A stretch of DNA of 14,866 nucleotides from an uncultured Cellvibrio sp. (GCA_946481735.1 CAMLOU010000105.1:1-14866); one strand, 5' to 3'. Positions 1-7,518 are shown, counted from the first letter of the stretch. Translations and numbers: made by a program. Notes: generated by a model not told the origin, from the sequence alone.

Positions 1-545
1 ACCTCAACCAAATGTTCGTTATCTTCGCGGCCATCATGCCAATGCTTGCGGTAGCTGCCGTCTTTATAACCGTTATCCTGGCGGAAAAAATTCAATACAT
101 TTTTGCCTACATAACCGCGATAAAGTTGATCGAAGCTCATATCTACGCCCGCCATCAAACGGCCGAATAAAGCTATGTGGAATTGACGATCCGCCAGTGT
201 TGCGCCGGCAAAAGCTTCAAGGTCGAGACGGAAGTCTGACTGTTCAGTAGTGATGTGCAGCTCGTCCTGGACACGTGCAATAATGGCGTCCTGGGTTTCA
301 CCGGATTGCAACAGGATACTTAAGCCAAAATGCCAGATGTCGATTAATTCCAGCGCGACTTGTTCTGTATCCGGTGTTTGTTTTTTCCACCACTTCCAAC
401 CGTAATGGTCCATCAATTCTGCGCACTCTACCCAAATCGCGCGGTACCATTCGTAGCCCTGTTCGCGCCAGTTGGCGGTGACTTTGGTATTCATGCTGTC
501 TTGTAATTCGAGCATGATCTGAATCTGTTGTGCTTGTGCGTTCAT
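1..545 (-). CDS. Dimeric all-alpha dUTP diphosphatase, 3' end missing
   Basis: The product should hydrolyse dUTP to dUMP and pyrophosphate, keeping uracil out of DNA and supplying dUMP for thymidylate synthesis. The visible 181 residues carry the all-alpha dUTPase (dUTPase_2, MazG-like) signature. The metal-binding pairs are ExxE (Glu40, Glu43 in WVECAELMDHYGWKWW) and ExxD (Glu66, Asp69 in ELIDIWHFG). A late FFRQDNGYKDGSYRK stretch at about 153-167 is also typical of the family. This is not the trimeric beta-fold Dut. The frame stays open to base 1, so the C-terminus lies outside the window. The ATG at 545-543 has a purine-rich AAGAGA upstream. It starts 18 bases after the tatD stop, so the two genes are probably co-transcribed. 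The family assignment is confident; dUTP as substrate is inferred from the family. Confidence 0.85.
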   Translation of the reverse strand, partial: MNAQAQQIQIMLELQDSMNTKVTANWREQGYEWYRAIWVECAELMDHYGWKWWKKQTPDTEQVALELIDIWHFGLSILLQSGETQDAIIARVQDELHITTEQSDFRLDLEAFAGATLADRQFHIALFGRLMAGVDMSFDQLYRGYVGKNVLNFFRQDNGYKDGSYRKHWHDGREDNEHLVE

Positions 546-563
546 CAATGTTTCTCTTCAGAA

Positions 564-1355
564 TTAATGGGGCAGATACTGTTTTGCACGGGTGAACAAA
601 CGATAAAAATTGTCGGTGGTTTGTTGCGCAAGTTCTTCAAACGCCATACCGCGCACCTCGGCCACAAACTCAGCCACTTCGCGCACGTAACGCGGCTCGT
701 TCGGTTTGCCACGATAAGGAACCGGCGCCAGATACGGCGAATCAGTTTCAACCAGCAAACGGTCAATGGGCATCTTGCGCACCACATCGCGAATTTGTTC
801 GGCGTTTTTAAAGGTGACAATACCGGAAATGGAAATGTAGTAATTCAAATCCAGCGCGCGCCTGGCCATGTCCCAATCTTCAGTAAAACAATGCAACACG
901 CCTGCGTGCTCCAGACTGCCGTGGGCTTTGATTAAATCGATAGTATCGTCACGCGCTTCACGGGTGTGCACAACAACAGGCAATCCGGTTTTACCGCCAA
1001 CCTCCAGGTGCAAAGCAAAACTTTCATGTTGCAACGCTTTGCTTTCCGTTTCGTAGTGATAATCCAGGCCGGTCTCACCCAAGGCAACTACCTTGGGTTG
1101 CTGCGCCCATTGCAGCAGTTGTTCGGCGCTGGCCGTACCTTCTTTTACATCGCAGGGGTGTACACCGACCGATGCCACGACACTGGGATGCTGTTGGGCA
1201 ATATCAATAACCGTCTGGATATTGTCCAGGCTGATACCGATGCACAGCATTTGCTGGATGCCGCGCGCATGCGCAGCCTGGATTGCACCGGCCAGTTGCC
1301 CGTCGTATGGCGTCAGGTTGATACGGTCAAGGTGACAGTGGGAGTCGACTAACAT
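564..1355 (-). CDS. tatD: TatD/YcfH-family metal-dependent deoxyribonuclease
   Basis: This 263-residue TIM-barrel hydrolase belongs to the TatD DNase family (YcfH type). Members are cytosolic 3'-5' DNases linked to DNA repair and turnover. All expected metal ligands are visible and in register with YcfH: His6 and His8 in DSHCHLD, Glu94 in ALGETGLDYH, His130 in VVVHTRE, His155 in LHCFTEDW and Asp205 in ETDSPYLAP. The length is normal and the gene is intact. The ATG at 1355 is the first plausible start and has an AGGG about ten bases upstream. It follows pilZ, as in Pseudomonas, but a hairpin terminator lies between them, so it may need read-through or its own promoter. It is followed closely by the dUTPase gene. 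The precise biological role of this subfamily is not settled. Confidence 0.93.
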   Translation of the reverse strand: MLVDSHCHLDRINLTPYDGQLAGAIQAAHARGIQQMLCIGISLDNIQTVIDIAQQHPSVVASVGVHPCDVKEGTASAEQLLQWAQQPKVVALGETGLDYHYETESKALQHESFALHLEVGGKTGLPVVVHTREARDDTIDLIKAHGSLEHAGVLHCFTEDWDMARRALDLNYYISISGIVTFKNAEQIRDVVRKMPIDRLLVETDSPYLAPVPYRGKPNEPRYVREVAEFVAEVRGMAFEELAQQTTDNFYRLFTRAKQYLPH

Positions 1356-1368
1356 AATGCTGAACCCT

Positions 1369-1396
1369 GGTTAATACGGATGGGTTAATACGGATG
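1369..1396. repeat. Perfect 14-bp tandem duplication in the tatD leader
   Basis: GGTTAATACGGATG occurs twice back to back (1369-1382 and 1383-1396). On the minus strand each copy contains a TATTAA that could act as a -10 element. TTTACA (complement of 1395-1400) lies 18 bases before the TATTAA at 1376-1371, forming a weak promoter-like pair that could drive tatD. The promoter reading is only inference, because the match is modest and the leader would be very short. Confidence 0.75.
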
Positions 1397-1397
1397 T

Positions 1398-1422
1398 AAA
1401 AAAGCCAGGACTGGCCTGGCTT
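1398..1422 (-). terminator. Rho-independent terminator after pilZ
   Basis: On the minus strand an 8-bp perfect stem (AAGCCAGG paired with CCTGGCTT, loop of five bases) is followed directly by six T residues. It begins 24 bases past the pilZ stop and lies upstream of tatD, so it should end or attenuate the holB-pilZ transcript. Confidence 0.8.
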
Positions 1423-1446
1423 CCCGGGTGCGATTGTAACGAATCT

Positions 1447-1800
1447 TTACATGGTATGGGTGGGTCTGTCGGAAGAGAGCGAGCCGGCCAGATACGTTTC
1501 GATCTTGTTGACGGCGGTGTTGTCCTGGTCACTGAACTGCACACCGATGCCCGCCGCACGGTTGCCCTGCGCCCCTTTGGGAGTAACCCAGACGACCTTA
1601 CCAGCCACGGGAATCTTTTCCGATTCGTCCATCAGGCTGAGCAACATAAAGACTTCGTCGCCCAATTTATAACTCTTACTCGTGGGGATAAACATGCCAC
1701 CGTTTTTCACAAAAGGCATATAGGCAGCATAGAGCACCGCCTTGTCTTTGATGGTCAGGGAAAGAATGCCATTGCGGGCACCGCCGCCAATCGCTTGCAT
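1447..1800 (-). CDS. pilZ: Type IV pilus assembly protein PilZ
   Basis: This 117-residue single-domain PilZ protein has the length of the Pseudomonas founding member. Family knowledge places it in the cytoplasm, where it supports type IV pilus biogenesis with FimX and PilB. Visible hallmarks are GGMFIPT at 34-40, the strand GKVVWVTP at 67-74 and GIGVQF at 84-89. The N-terminal RxxxR and the D/NxSxxG box needed for cyclic di-GMP binding are absent, as in true PilZ, so it should act by protein contact rather than as a cyclic di-GMP receptor. It lies 52 bases downstream of holB, the usual order in pseudomonads. A terminator follows it. No other pilus gene is visible here. Confidence 0.92.
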   Translation of the reverse strand: MQAIGGGARNGILSLTIKDKAVLYAAYMPFVKNGGMFIPTSKSYKLGDEVFMLLSLMDESEKIPVAGKVVWVTPKGAQGNRAAGIGVQFSDQDNTAVNKIETYLAGSLSSDRPTHTM

Positions 1801-1852
1801 AGGACTACCTGTTTAACCGAAAACAATGAAGGAACACTAATAGATTAGTCTA

Positions 1853-2878
1853 CTACTGTCCAGCCGCCAGCGGCCGATTCGTGCTGGCGCGCAACAAAGC
1901 ACCCCAATCGAGAAATAATTCCTCCAATAACAACTGCTTATTGGGATTTGCACCGCTCAGTAACTGCTTTTTATTGGTCAGGATTTTCTCTATGTAGCGA
2001 TGCAATAAGCCGGGAGAAATATAACTCACGCGTTCGCGAACTTCAGGCGGCATAGCTTTGATCCGGGGATCATCCACGCCCACCCGCCAACGCGCCAGGC
2101 CGTGTAACCAGCCCAGAAACCATTCAATGATCGCCACCACATCATCCGTGTGCCATTGCTGCGCCAGTTCAATGGCGGACAGCTGGCCGAGCGTCAGGCG
2201 GGCCAGGTTATCCTGCAATTGCCGGTAGCGTTCCAGGGCATCGCCTTCCAGCAGTGCGAGGGCGGTCAAGGGTGCGCCGCGCGCGACAGATAACAGGTCT
2301 TGGGGTTGCGTATTGGAGCCGGTCATCAAGGGGGTCAGCCAATGCAGGACCTGCTCTTCGCGGGGCATGGGCAGTAACCGCAATTGGCAGCGACTGCGAA
2401 TAGTCGGCAAGACGGCGCTGGGGGTATGGCTCACCAGGATCAACAGGGTATTGTTAGCCGGCTCTTCAAGCGATTTGAGCAAGGCATTGGCGGAGTTGGT
2501 ATTCATGGCCTCCGCCGGTTCCAGCACGAGCACTTTGTAACCGCCCTGCTGTGCAGTTTTTCCCAGGGACTCAATCAACCCCCGCACCTGGTCCACTTTG
2601 ATGGCTTTACTGCCCTCTTCCGGTTCGAGCACTAAAAAGTCGGGATGAGTCTGAGCGTGGTTCAATTGGCAGGAGCGACATTTACCACAGGGCGTACCTT
2701 CAACGGGCGAGAGGCACAACAACACATGCGCAAGCGCTTCCGCCAAATGCCGTTTGCCGATGCCTTTGGGACCGGCCAGCATCAACGCATGGGGTAATTT
2801 ATCTGCCGCTATTTGCGCGCATAGCTGCTGCCAATCGCCTTGTTGCCAGGGATAGGGTAGTGCCGGGAAGTCACTCAT
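1853..2878 (-). CDS. holB: DNA polymerase III delta prime subunit
   Basis: HolB is the delta prime subunit of the clamp loader, which opens and loads the beta sliding clamp. It is an AAA+ fold protein. From the chosen start the sequence shows a P-loop-like GPKGIGK at 36-42, a zinc module of four cysteines (55, 64, 67, 70, the last three in CGKCRSC), the family motif LLKSLEEP at 133-140 and SRC at 162-164. The lysine-bearing P-loop and an EPAEAM in place of a classic DEAD-like Walker B resemble Pseudomonas HolB. I chose the ATG at 2878 (MSDFPALPYPWQ, 341 residues) because homologs begin just before a YPWQ motif. An in-frame ATG at 2905 would add nine residues, and neither start has a good ribosome-binding site. 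pilZ follows, but tmk, which usually precedes holB, is about 2.1 kb away beyond two opposite-strand genes. Confidence 0.93.
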   Translation of the reverse strand: MSDFPALPYPWQQGDWQQLCAQIAADKLPHALMLAGPKGIGKRHLAEALAHVLLCLSPVEGTPCGKCRSCQLNHAQTHPDFLVLEPEEGSKAIKVDQVRGLIESLGKTAQQGGYKVLVLEPAEAMNTNSANALLKSLEEPANNTLLILVSHTPSAVLPTIRSRCQLRLLPMPREEQVLHWLTPLMTGSNTQPQDLLSVARGAPLTALALLEGDALERYRQLQDNLARLTLGQLSAIELAQQWHTDDVVAIIEWFLGWLHGLARWRVGVDDPRIKAMPPEVRERVSYISPGLLHRYIEKILTNKKQLLSGANPNKQLLLEELFLDWGALLRASTNRPLAAGQ

Positions 2879-2981
2879 GCCGGGAAAACTCGTCTGAAAA
2901 ACCATGTAAAAACGTCAATGCGGGCGCAAGCTTAGCAATTATTTGCGATAATCGCCGCCCTTTTAGCGAACCCGCCGAATT

Positions 2982-3620
2982 ATGACTGAGCACACTCTGG
3001 ACATTCTCTACCGCGACGAGGATCTGCTGATCCTTAATAAACCCGCTGGCCTGCTGACCGTCCCCGGCAAAGGCCCGGACAATCAGGACTGCCTGATTCG
3101 CCGGGCGCTTGGCCCGTTTCCCAATGCCCGGGTTGTCCATCGGCTGGATCAGGGCACTTCCGGCATTGTGATGTTTCCGCTCAATTACATCACCCTGCGA
3201 ACCCTGACCAAACAGTTTGAGGCGCGCGGCGTTCACAAGCGTTACGTCGCAGAAGTATCCGGGCTGATGGAAGCGGATGAGGGCGAGGTGAAATTGCCCC
3301 TGATCTGCGACTGGCCCAACCGACCGCTGCAAAAGGTGTGTTTTGAACACGGCAAGGCGGCACACACACGCTACCAAGTGCTGGGGCGGGATGCAGAGGC
3401 GCACACTACGCGGGTTTTACTGGAACCGGTCAGCGGTCGCACACACCAGTTGCGTGTCCACATGCTGGCCCTGGGTCATCCGATCATCGGCGACCGCCTT
3501 TACGCCCCCGCAGAGATTCAGGCCCGCGCGCCGCGCTTGTTGTTGCATGCACAGCAGATCTACTTCAACCACCCCATCTCTGGCCAGCTAGTGGACATCC
3601 ACTGCCCGCCTGCTTTTTAG
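2982..3620 (+). CDS. rluA: RluA-type rRNA/tRNA pseudouridine synthase
   Basis: This is a 212-residue pseudouridine synthase of the RluA family without an S4 domain. The family enzyme RluA isomerises U746 of 23S rRNA and U32 of some tRNAs. The catalytic Asp56 lies in HRLDQGTSG (53-61), a variant of the usual HRLD motif. Tyr88 in KRYVA and the RTHQLRVH block (153-160) complete the active site. The segment DWPNRPLQKVCFEHGKAA at 110-127 is characteristic of RluA rather than of RluC or RluD. The ATG is preceded by no clear Shine-Dalgarno. The gene is divergent from holB across a short gap (76-103 bases, depending on the holB start), which must hold both promoters; GATAAT at 2947-2952 is a possible -10. 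It is intact. It stands between tmk and holB, an unusual position. Confidence 0.9.
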   Translation: MTEHTLDILYRDEDLLILNKPAGLLTVPGKGPDNQDCLIRRALGPFPNARVVHRLDQGTSGIVMFPLNYITLRTLTKQFEARGVHKRYVAEVSGLMEADEGEVKLPLICDWPNRPLQKVCFEHGKAAHTRYQVLGRDAEAHTTRVLLEPVSGRTHQLRVHMLALGHPIIGDRLYAPAEIQARAPRLLLHAQQIYFNHPISGQLVDIHCPPAF

Positions 3621-3682
3621 TCGTTCCTTGTTGATCGTTCGCTTTTAATAACGCCGCCTATCAAATTCACATCGTTCAATTC

Positions 3683-3711
3683 TTAAAAATTCTATTAAGT
3701 AGTATTTTTAA
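3683..3711. repeat. AT-rich imperfect palindrome downstream of rluA
   Basis: TTAAAAAT (3683-3690) pairs with ATTTTTAA (3704-3711), and CTA (3692-3694) with TAG (3700-3702), leaving one T-T mismatch and a five-base loop. It could be a weak terminator for rluA or an AT-rich protein-binding site in the promoter region of the next gene. Neither role is shown by the sequence. Confidence 0.5.
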
Positions 3712-3733
3712 TTGCCTAGAATTATAAATGCGC

Positions 3734-3757
3734 ACAATGTGATGAACATCACATTGT
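3734..3757. promoter_or_regulatory. CRP/Vfr-type operator, perfect palindrome
   Basis: Two 11-base arms, ACAATGTGATG and CATCACATTGT, flank a central AA with no mismatch. They contain the CRP consensus TGTGA-N6-TCACA (3738-3742 and 3749-3753). The centre is 55 bases before the ATG of the TraF-like gene. A TATTTA at 3769-3774 could be a -10 served by CRP in a near class II position. An alternative -10-like TATAAA at 3723-3728 would make the site repressive. Binding by a CRP/Vfr homolog is inferred from the motif. Confidence 0.75.
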
Positions 3758-3800
3758 CGCCACCTTCTTATTTAGTCTTTTTGTTCAGGATAGTTACCCG

Positions 3801-4961
3801 ATGAAGAAAACCCTGCTTAGTCTGGCATTGATTGCCGCTGCCTCTGGCGCTGTCGCATCTGAGGAGTTTAATGGTCGTTTAACAGGCATGTCCGGCGCGG
3901 GCCTGGTTACCGCCGGTTATGCCGATGGTGTATTGGCAAATCCCAGTATGGGTGCAGCCTTTGGCGAGAAAGATGATGTTGCGCTGGTCATCAACGCCGG
4001 CGGTGTCGGCTCCGATAAAGATGAACTGATTGATGCGATGGATGAACTGGTGGACTACGTCGACTACCTCGATAGCATCACCAACGTCCAGGATCTAAAT
4101 CAGGACATGGCCGATACGCTGATTGACAGAATCCGGGCTGTTGAGGATAAGGGTGTGAACGTTAACGCGGGTGCCAGCGTCGTACTCGCCATCCCTAACG
4201 AGGTGCTGTCGCTCGCCTTTATCGCCAAGGCCCGCGCGCAACTGGGCGTGGTAACCCTGATTGATCAGGACGATTATGCGCTCATTGAAAACGCGGTGGA
4301 TTCGCCCTTTGACACCGAAGACCTCAATTCTTCCGTGCTGGGTAAAGGTGCGCTGATACGTGAATACGGCCTGGCCTTATCAAAGCGTTTCGGCACAGCC
4401 GATGGCGAACAGTGGCTGGTGGGTGTGACCCCCAAGCGCGTGACCGTGGAAACCATCGTCTATAACGCCACCGTCTCTGAATATGATGAAGATGACTTTG
4501 ATGCAGAGGACTACACCCTCGAAAACAGCGCTACCAGCTTCGATGCCGGTATTACCTACATCAGCGGCAACCTGCGGTATGGGCTGGTCGTAAAAGACGC
4601 TATCAGTCATGACTTCGCCGCCATCGATGGCGACCCCCTGAGCATCAAGCCCCTGGCCACCACGGCAATCGGCTACAGCAACGGCTGGTTAAAGGCAGAA
4701 GCTGCATTGGATCTGAATGCCGTACCGGCCTTTGGATTAGCGGGCGATGTGCAGATACTGCGTGCAGGCCTGGAAGTCAGCCCTTTGTCATGGTTGCAAT
4801 TGCGCCTGGGGTTACACCAGGATCTGGAAAATACGCTGGAAGATACCTACTCGGCCGGCATCGGCTTGTCACCATTCGATACCATCAATCTGGATGTCGC
4901 GGCGGTAACCGGCCAGGACAACACCATCGGCGGTGCGGTGCAGTTGGGACTGCGGTTCTAA
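3801..4961 (+). CDS. TraF-like outer-membrane beta-barrel protein
   Basis: The 386-residue product has a clear Sec signal peptide (MKKTLLSLALIAAASGAVA, cut predicted after Ala19). It continues with a FNGRLTGMSGAGLVTAGYADGVLANP opening and ends in ...GAVQLGLRF, where the terminal Phe is the classic outer-membrane assembly signal. This architecture fits the family labelled 'conjugal transfer protein TraF' (TraF_2). Despite the label, members are chromosomal outer-membrane proteins of unknown role, and no conjugation gene is nearby. Alternating hydrophobic strands fill the C-terminal half. An acidic, probably helical insert lies at about 60-115. The ATG at 3801 follows a palindromic CRP-type site, so expression may respond to cAMP. 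It converges on tmk with 71 bases between the stops. The family call is from memory of the sequence style; the function is unknown. Confidence 0.72.
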   Translation: MKKTLLSLALIAAASGAVASEEFNGRLTGMSGAGLVTAGYADGVLANPSMGAAFGEKDDVALVINAGGVGSDKDELIDAMDELVDYVDYLDSITNVQDLNQDMADTLIDRIRAVEDKGVNVNAGASVVLAIPNEVLSLAFIAKARAQLGVVTLIDQDDYALIENAVDSPFDTEDLNSSVLGKGALIREYGLALSKRFGTADGEQWLVGVTPKRVTVETIVYNATVSEYDEDDFDAEDYTLENSATSFDAGITYISGNLRYGLVVKDAISHDFAAIDGDPLSIKPLATTAIGYSNGWLKAEAALDLNAVPAFGLAGDVQILRAGLEVSPLSWLQLRLGLHQDLENTLEDTYSAGIGLSPFDTINLDVAAVTGQDNTIGGAVQLGLRF

Positions 4962-4985
4962 CGGCCAAGGTCGCGCTTTCTCAGG

Positions 4986-5004
4986 GTGTGGGTTTATCCC
5001 ACAT
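4986..5004. other. Small hairpin between convergent stops
   Basis: TGTGGG (4987-4992) pairs with CCCACA (4998-5003) around TTTAT, with one extra G-T pair outside. It lies between the convergent traF-like gene and tmk and could help end both transcripts. Neither strand has a T run after it, so it is not a standard intrinsic terminator. Confidence 0.35.
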
Positions 5005-5032
5005 CCTGTTAGCACGTCAACAACATACCGAA

Positions 5033-5695
<663 letters not shown>

Positions 5696-5768
5696 TCAGG
5701 GTTCCTTCACCCTCGGCGAGCGCGTATCATAACCGCTTTTTTAGCCTTTGCTTTCACTGGAGACGAAG

Positions 5769-6260
5769 ATGATTACCCTGCACACAAATCACGGCGACAT
5801 AGTAATCGAACTGGATTTTGACAAGGCACCTAAAACGGCGGCCAATTTTAAACAATATGCGGAAGAAGGTTTTTACAACGGCACCATCTTTCACCGCGTG
5901 ATTGACGGCTTTATGGTTCAGGGCGGCGGTATGACCGAAGATATGGAACAGAAAAAAACCCGCGCGCCGATTGAAAACGAAGCTGACAATGGGTTGAAAA
6001 ATGTCACAGGCAGTCTGGCTATGGCGCGCACCAATGATCCACACAGCGCAACCGCGCAATTTTTTATCAACGTTAAAGACAACAGTTTCCTCAATCACAG
6101 CAGCAAAAGTGCGCAAGGCTGGGGTTACTGTGTATTCGGCAAAGTCACCGAAGGTATGGACGTCGTCAACAAGATTAAAGGTGTAAAAACCGGCAATAAA
6201 GGCTTTCATCAGGATGTACCGGTAGAACCTGTTGTCATCGAAAAAGTGACCGTCGCTTAA
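5769..6260 (+). CDS. ppiB: Cytoplasmic peptidyl-prolyl cis-trans isomerase B (cyclophilin)
   Basis: This 163-residue cyclophilin catalyses cis-trans isomerisation of peptidyl-proline bonds in the cytosol. Active-site elements are Arg43 in [15 protein letters not shown] with Phe48 and Gln51, then [17 protein letters not shown] (85-101) with Phe99, and the Trp118 region QGWGYCVFG. It lacks a signal peptide, so it is PpiB and not the periplasmic PpiA. The reading frame is open from 5748, but I place the start at the ATG at 5769. A GGAG (5759-5762) lies six bases upstream of it, and [14 protein letters not shown] matches the family N-terminus. It sits ahead of lpxH as in E. coli and Pseudomonas, but a strong terminator follows its stop. 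Confidence 0.95.
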   Translation: MITLHTNHGDIVIELDFDKAPKTAANFKQYAEEGFYNGTIFHRVIDGFMVQGGGMTEDMEQKKTRAPIENEADNGLKNVTGSLAMARTNDPHSATAQFFINVKDNSFLNHSSKSAQGWGYCVFGKVTEGMDVVNKIKGVKTGNKGFHQDVPVEPVVIEKVTVA

Positions 6261-6267
6261 GCGACAC

Positions 6268-6305
6268 AGTGATCGCCGGGAATACATTCGGCGATCACTT
6301 TTTTT
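6268..6305 (+). terminator. Strong intrinsic terminator after ppiB
   Basis: An 11-bp perfect stem, AGTGATCGCCG with CGGCGATCACT, has a 10-base loop and runs into seven T residues (6299-6305). It begins seven bases after the ppiB stop. It should largely separate ppiB from lpxH transcription. Confidence 0.93.
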
Positions 6306-6357
6306 ATCTCACTCTCGCGAACTCCATAATAAATCACCTGGTTGTGTAACCCTTCTG

Positions 6358-7086
6358 ATGACCACACTGTTTATTTCTGACCTGCATCTTCACGAATCCC
6401 GTCCGGCAGTGACCGAGGCGTTTTATCAATTTTTACGCGAGCGCGCCGGCAATGCCGAAGCACTTTATATCCTGGGTGATTTTTTTGATGCCTGGATTGG
6501 CGATGATGACGACTCGCCGCTAAACGCGGCCACCGCGCAGGAGTTACGCCAGCTGTCCGATCAGGGAACCACTATTTTTTTAATGCACGGCAATCGCGAT
6601 TTTCTATTGGGCGAAGCTTTTGCGACAGCGGCAGGAGCACGTTTACTGGTCGACCCCACACTCATTGATTTGTATGGTCAACCTACCCTGCTAATGCACG
6701 GTGATACCTTGTGCACCCGTGATACGGAATATCAGGCTTTTCGGCAACAAGTTCGCTCCGCAGCATGGCAGCAACAGATATTGTCACAGCCGCTTGCAGC
6801 GCGCCGTGCATTGGCGGCACAAATTCGCGCCCAAAGCAAAAGCATGAACAGCATCAAAGCAGAAGATATTATGGATGTTACGCCGGATGAAGTGGTGCGT
6901 GTTATGCAGGCCCACGGCGTGCGGCAATTGATTCATGGCCACACTCACAGACCCGCCCGCCACCCACTGACGATTGACGGCGCGCCAGCCGAAAGAATCG
7001 TGCTCGGCGACTGGCATGACGCTGCCTGGTGTATTTATGCGGACCCTGGCGGCCTTGAATTACGCCACTGGTCGATCCGCAATTGA
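6358..7086 (+). CDS. lpxH: UDP-2,3-diacylglucosamine diphosphatase LpxH
   Basis: LpxH cleaves UDP-2,3-diacylglucosamine to lipid X and UMP at the inner face of the cytoplasmic membrane, the fourth step of lipid A synthesis. The 242-residue calcineurin-like phosphoesterase shows its dinuclear metal ligands at the same positions as E. coli: Asp8 and His10 in SDLHLHE, Asp41 in GDFFDAW, Asn79 in HGNRDF, His114 in MHGD, and His195 and His197 in HGHTHRP. A strong terminator lies upstream, so it needs its own promoter or read-through. CATAAT at 6325-6330 is a weak -10 candidate, and no clear Shine-Dalgarno precedes the ATG. It ends convergent with a small membrane-protein gene, 27 bases apart. Confidence 0.95.
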   Translation: MTTLFISDLHLHESRPAVTEAFYQFLRERAGNAEALYILGDFFDAWIGDDDDSPLNAATAQELRQLSDQGTTIFLMHGNRDFLLGEAFATAAGARLLVDPTLIDLYGQPTLLMHGDTLCTRDTEYQAFRQQVRSAAWQQQILSQPLAARRALAAQIRAQSKSMNSIKAEDIMDVTPDEVVRVMQAHGVRQLIHGHTHRPARHPLTIDGAPAERIVLGDWHDAAWCIYADPGGLELRHWSIRN

Positions 7087-7113
7087 TATTCCGTGGTTGA
7101 TTTGAAATATCAC

Positions 7114-7485
7114 TCAACGATTCGTCATCATGGATAATCCACCCAGGATGACGAATACCGGCCACCAGGTGAAAAACGACAGATCGATAAGAAAAATCAG
7201 CGCAATAAAAATAATAAACGCAGCCGATACCAGCGAGTTGGCCATCGCCGCACCAAAACCTTCGCGGCGATAAGCCACATAGGCTTGCTGTAACGGCCCT
7301 ACCGACGCCACCAGAATAAATAACGCCCACCAGTTATCCAGGTGCAGGAAGAAAAAATCCACACCCAAGTTGCGCGCGAGTAACACCACCCCGATTAATA
7401 TAATCGCCAACCCAAGGGGCCAGGTTGCAGAGCGGGTTTTACTCTTCCTGGATGTGTCTTGCTGTTCAATCTTTTCTGTGTTCAT
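7114..7485 (-). CDS. Small four-helix membrane protein, function unknown
   Basis: The product is about 123 residues: a charged N-terminal tail (1-20) and four likely membrane helices near 22-40, 51-70, 79-99 and 104-119. The WPLGLAIILIGVVLLARNLG opening and the later WWPVFVILGG resemble the paired-helix LiaI/LiaF-type transmembrane modules (DUF5668-like). That match is by eye and uncertain. A GTG at 7488 precedes the ATG at 7485 in frame; a GGGAG upstream suits either start, and I chose the ATG. It lies 33 bases downstream of miaE on the same strand and is probably co-transcribed. No catalytic motif is visible. Confidence 0.7.
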   Translation of the reverse strand: MNTEKIEQQDTSRKSKTRSATWPLGLAIILIGVVLLARNLGVDFFFLHLDNWWALFILVASVGPLQQAYVAYRREGFGAAMANSLVSAAFIIFIALIFLIDLSFFTWWPVFVILGGLSMMTNR

Positions 7486-7518
7486 CACTGTGGACTCCCT
7501 ACATTGTCATCGGCCAGG

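Noticed and set aside
528..1352. Several plus-strand frames of 60-135 codons opposite tatD
   Set aside because: tatD has every metal ligand in place. The opposing frames have no family features or ribosome sites.
2871..3404. A 177-codon minus-strand frame over rluA
   Set aside because: It overlaps the RluA catalytic region on the other strand and the holB start, and the product looks like no known protein.
3801..4961. Idea that the TraF-like gene marks an integrated plasmid or conjugative element
   Set aside because: No relaxase, pilus, integrase or att repeats are visible, and all neighbours are core chromosomal genes.
5706..5732. Possible ppiB promoter (TTCACC with TATCAT)
   Set aside because: The spacing is only 13 bases to TATCAT and 15 to the alternative TCATAA, too short for a reliable sigma-70 call.
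6902..7330. A 142-codon minus-strand frame across the lpxH end and the small membrane-protein gene
   Set aside because: It is out of frame with both supported genes and its sequence is of low plausibility.
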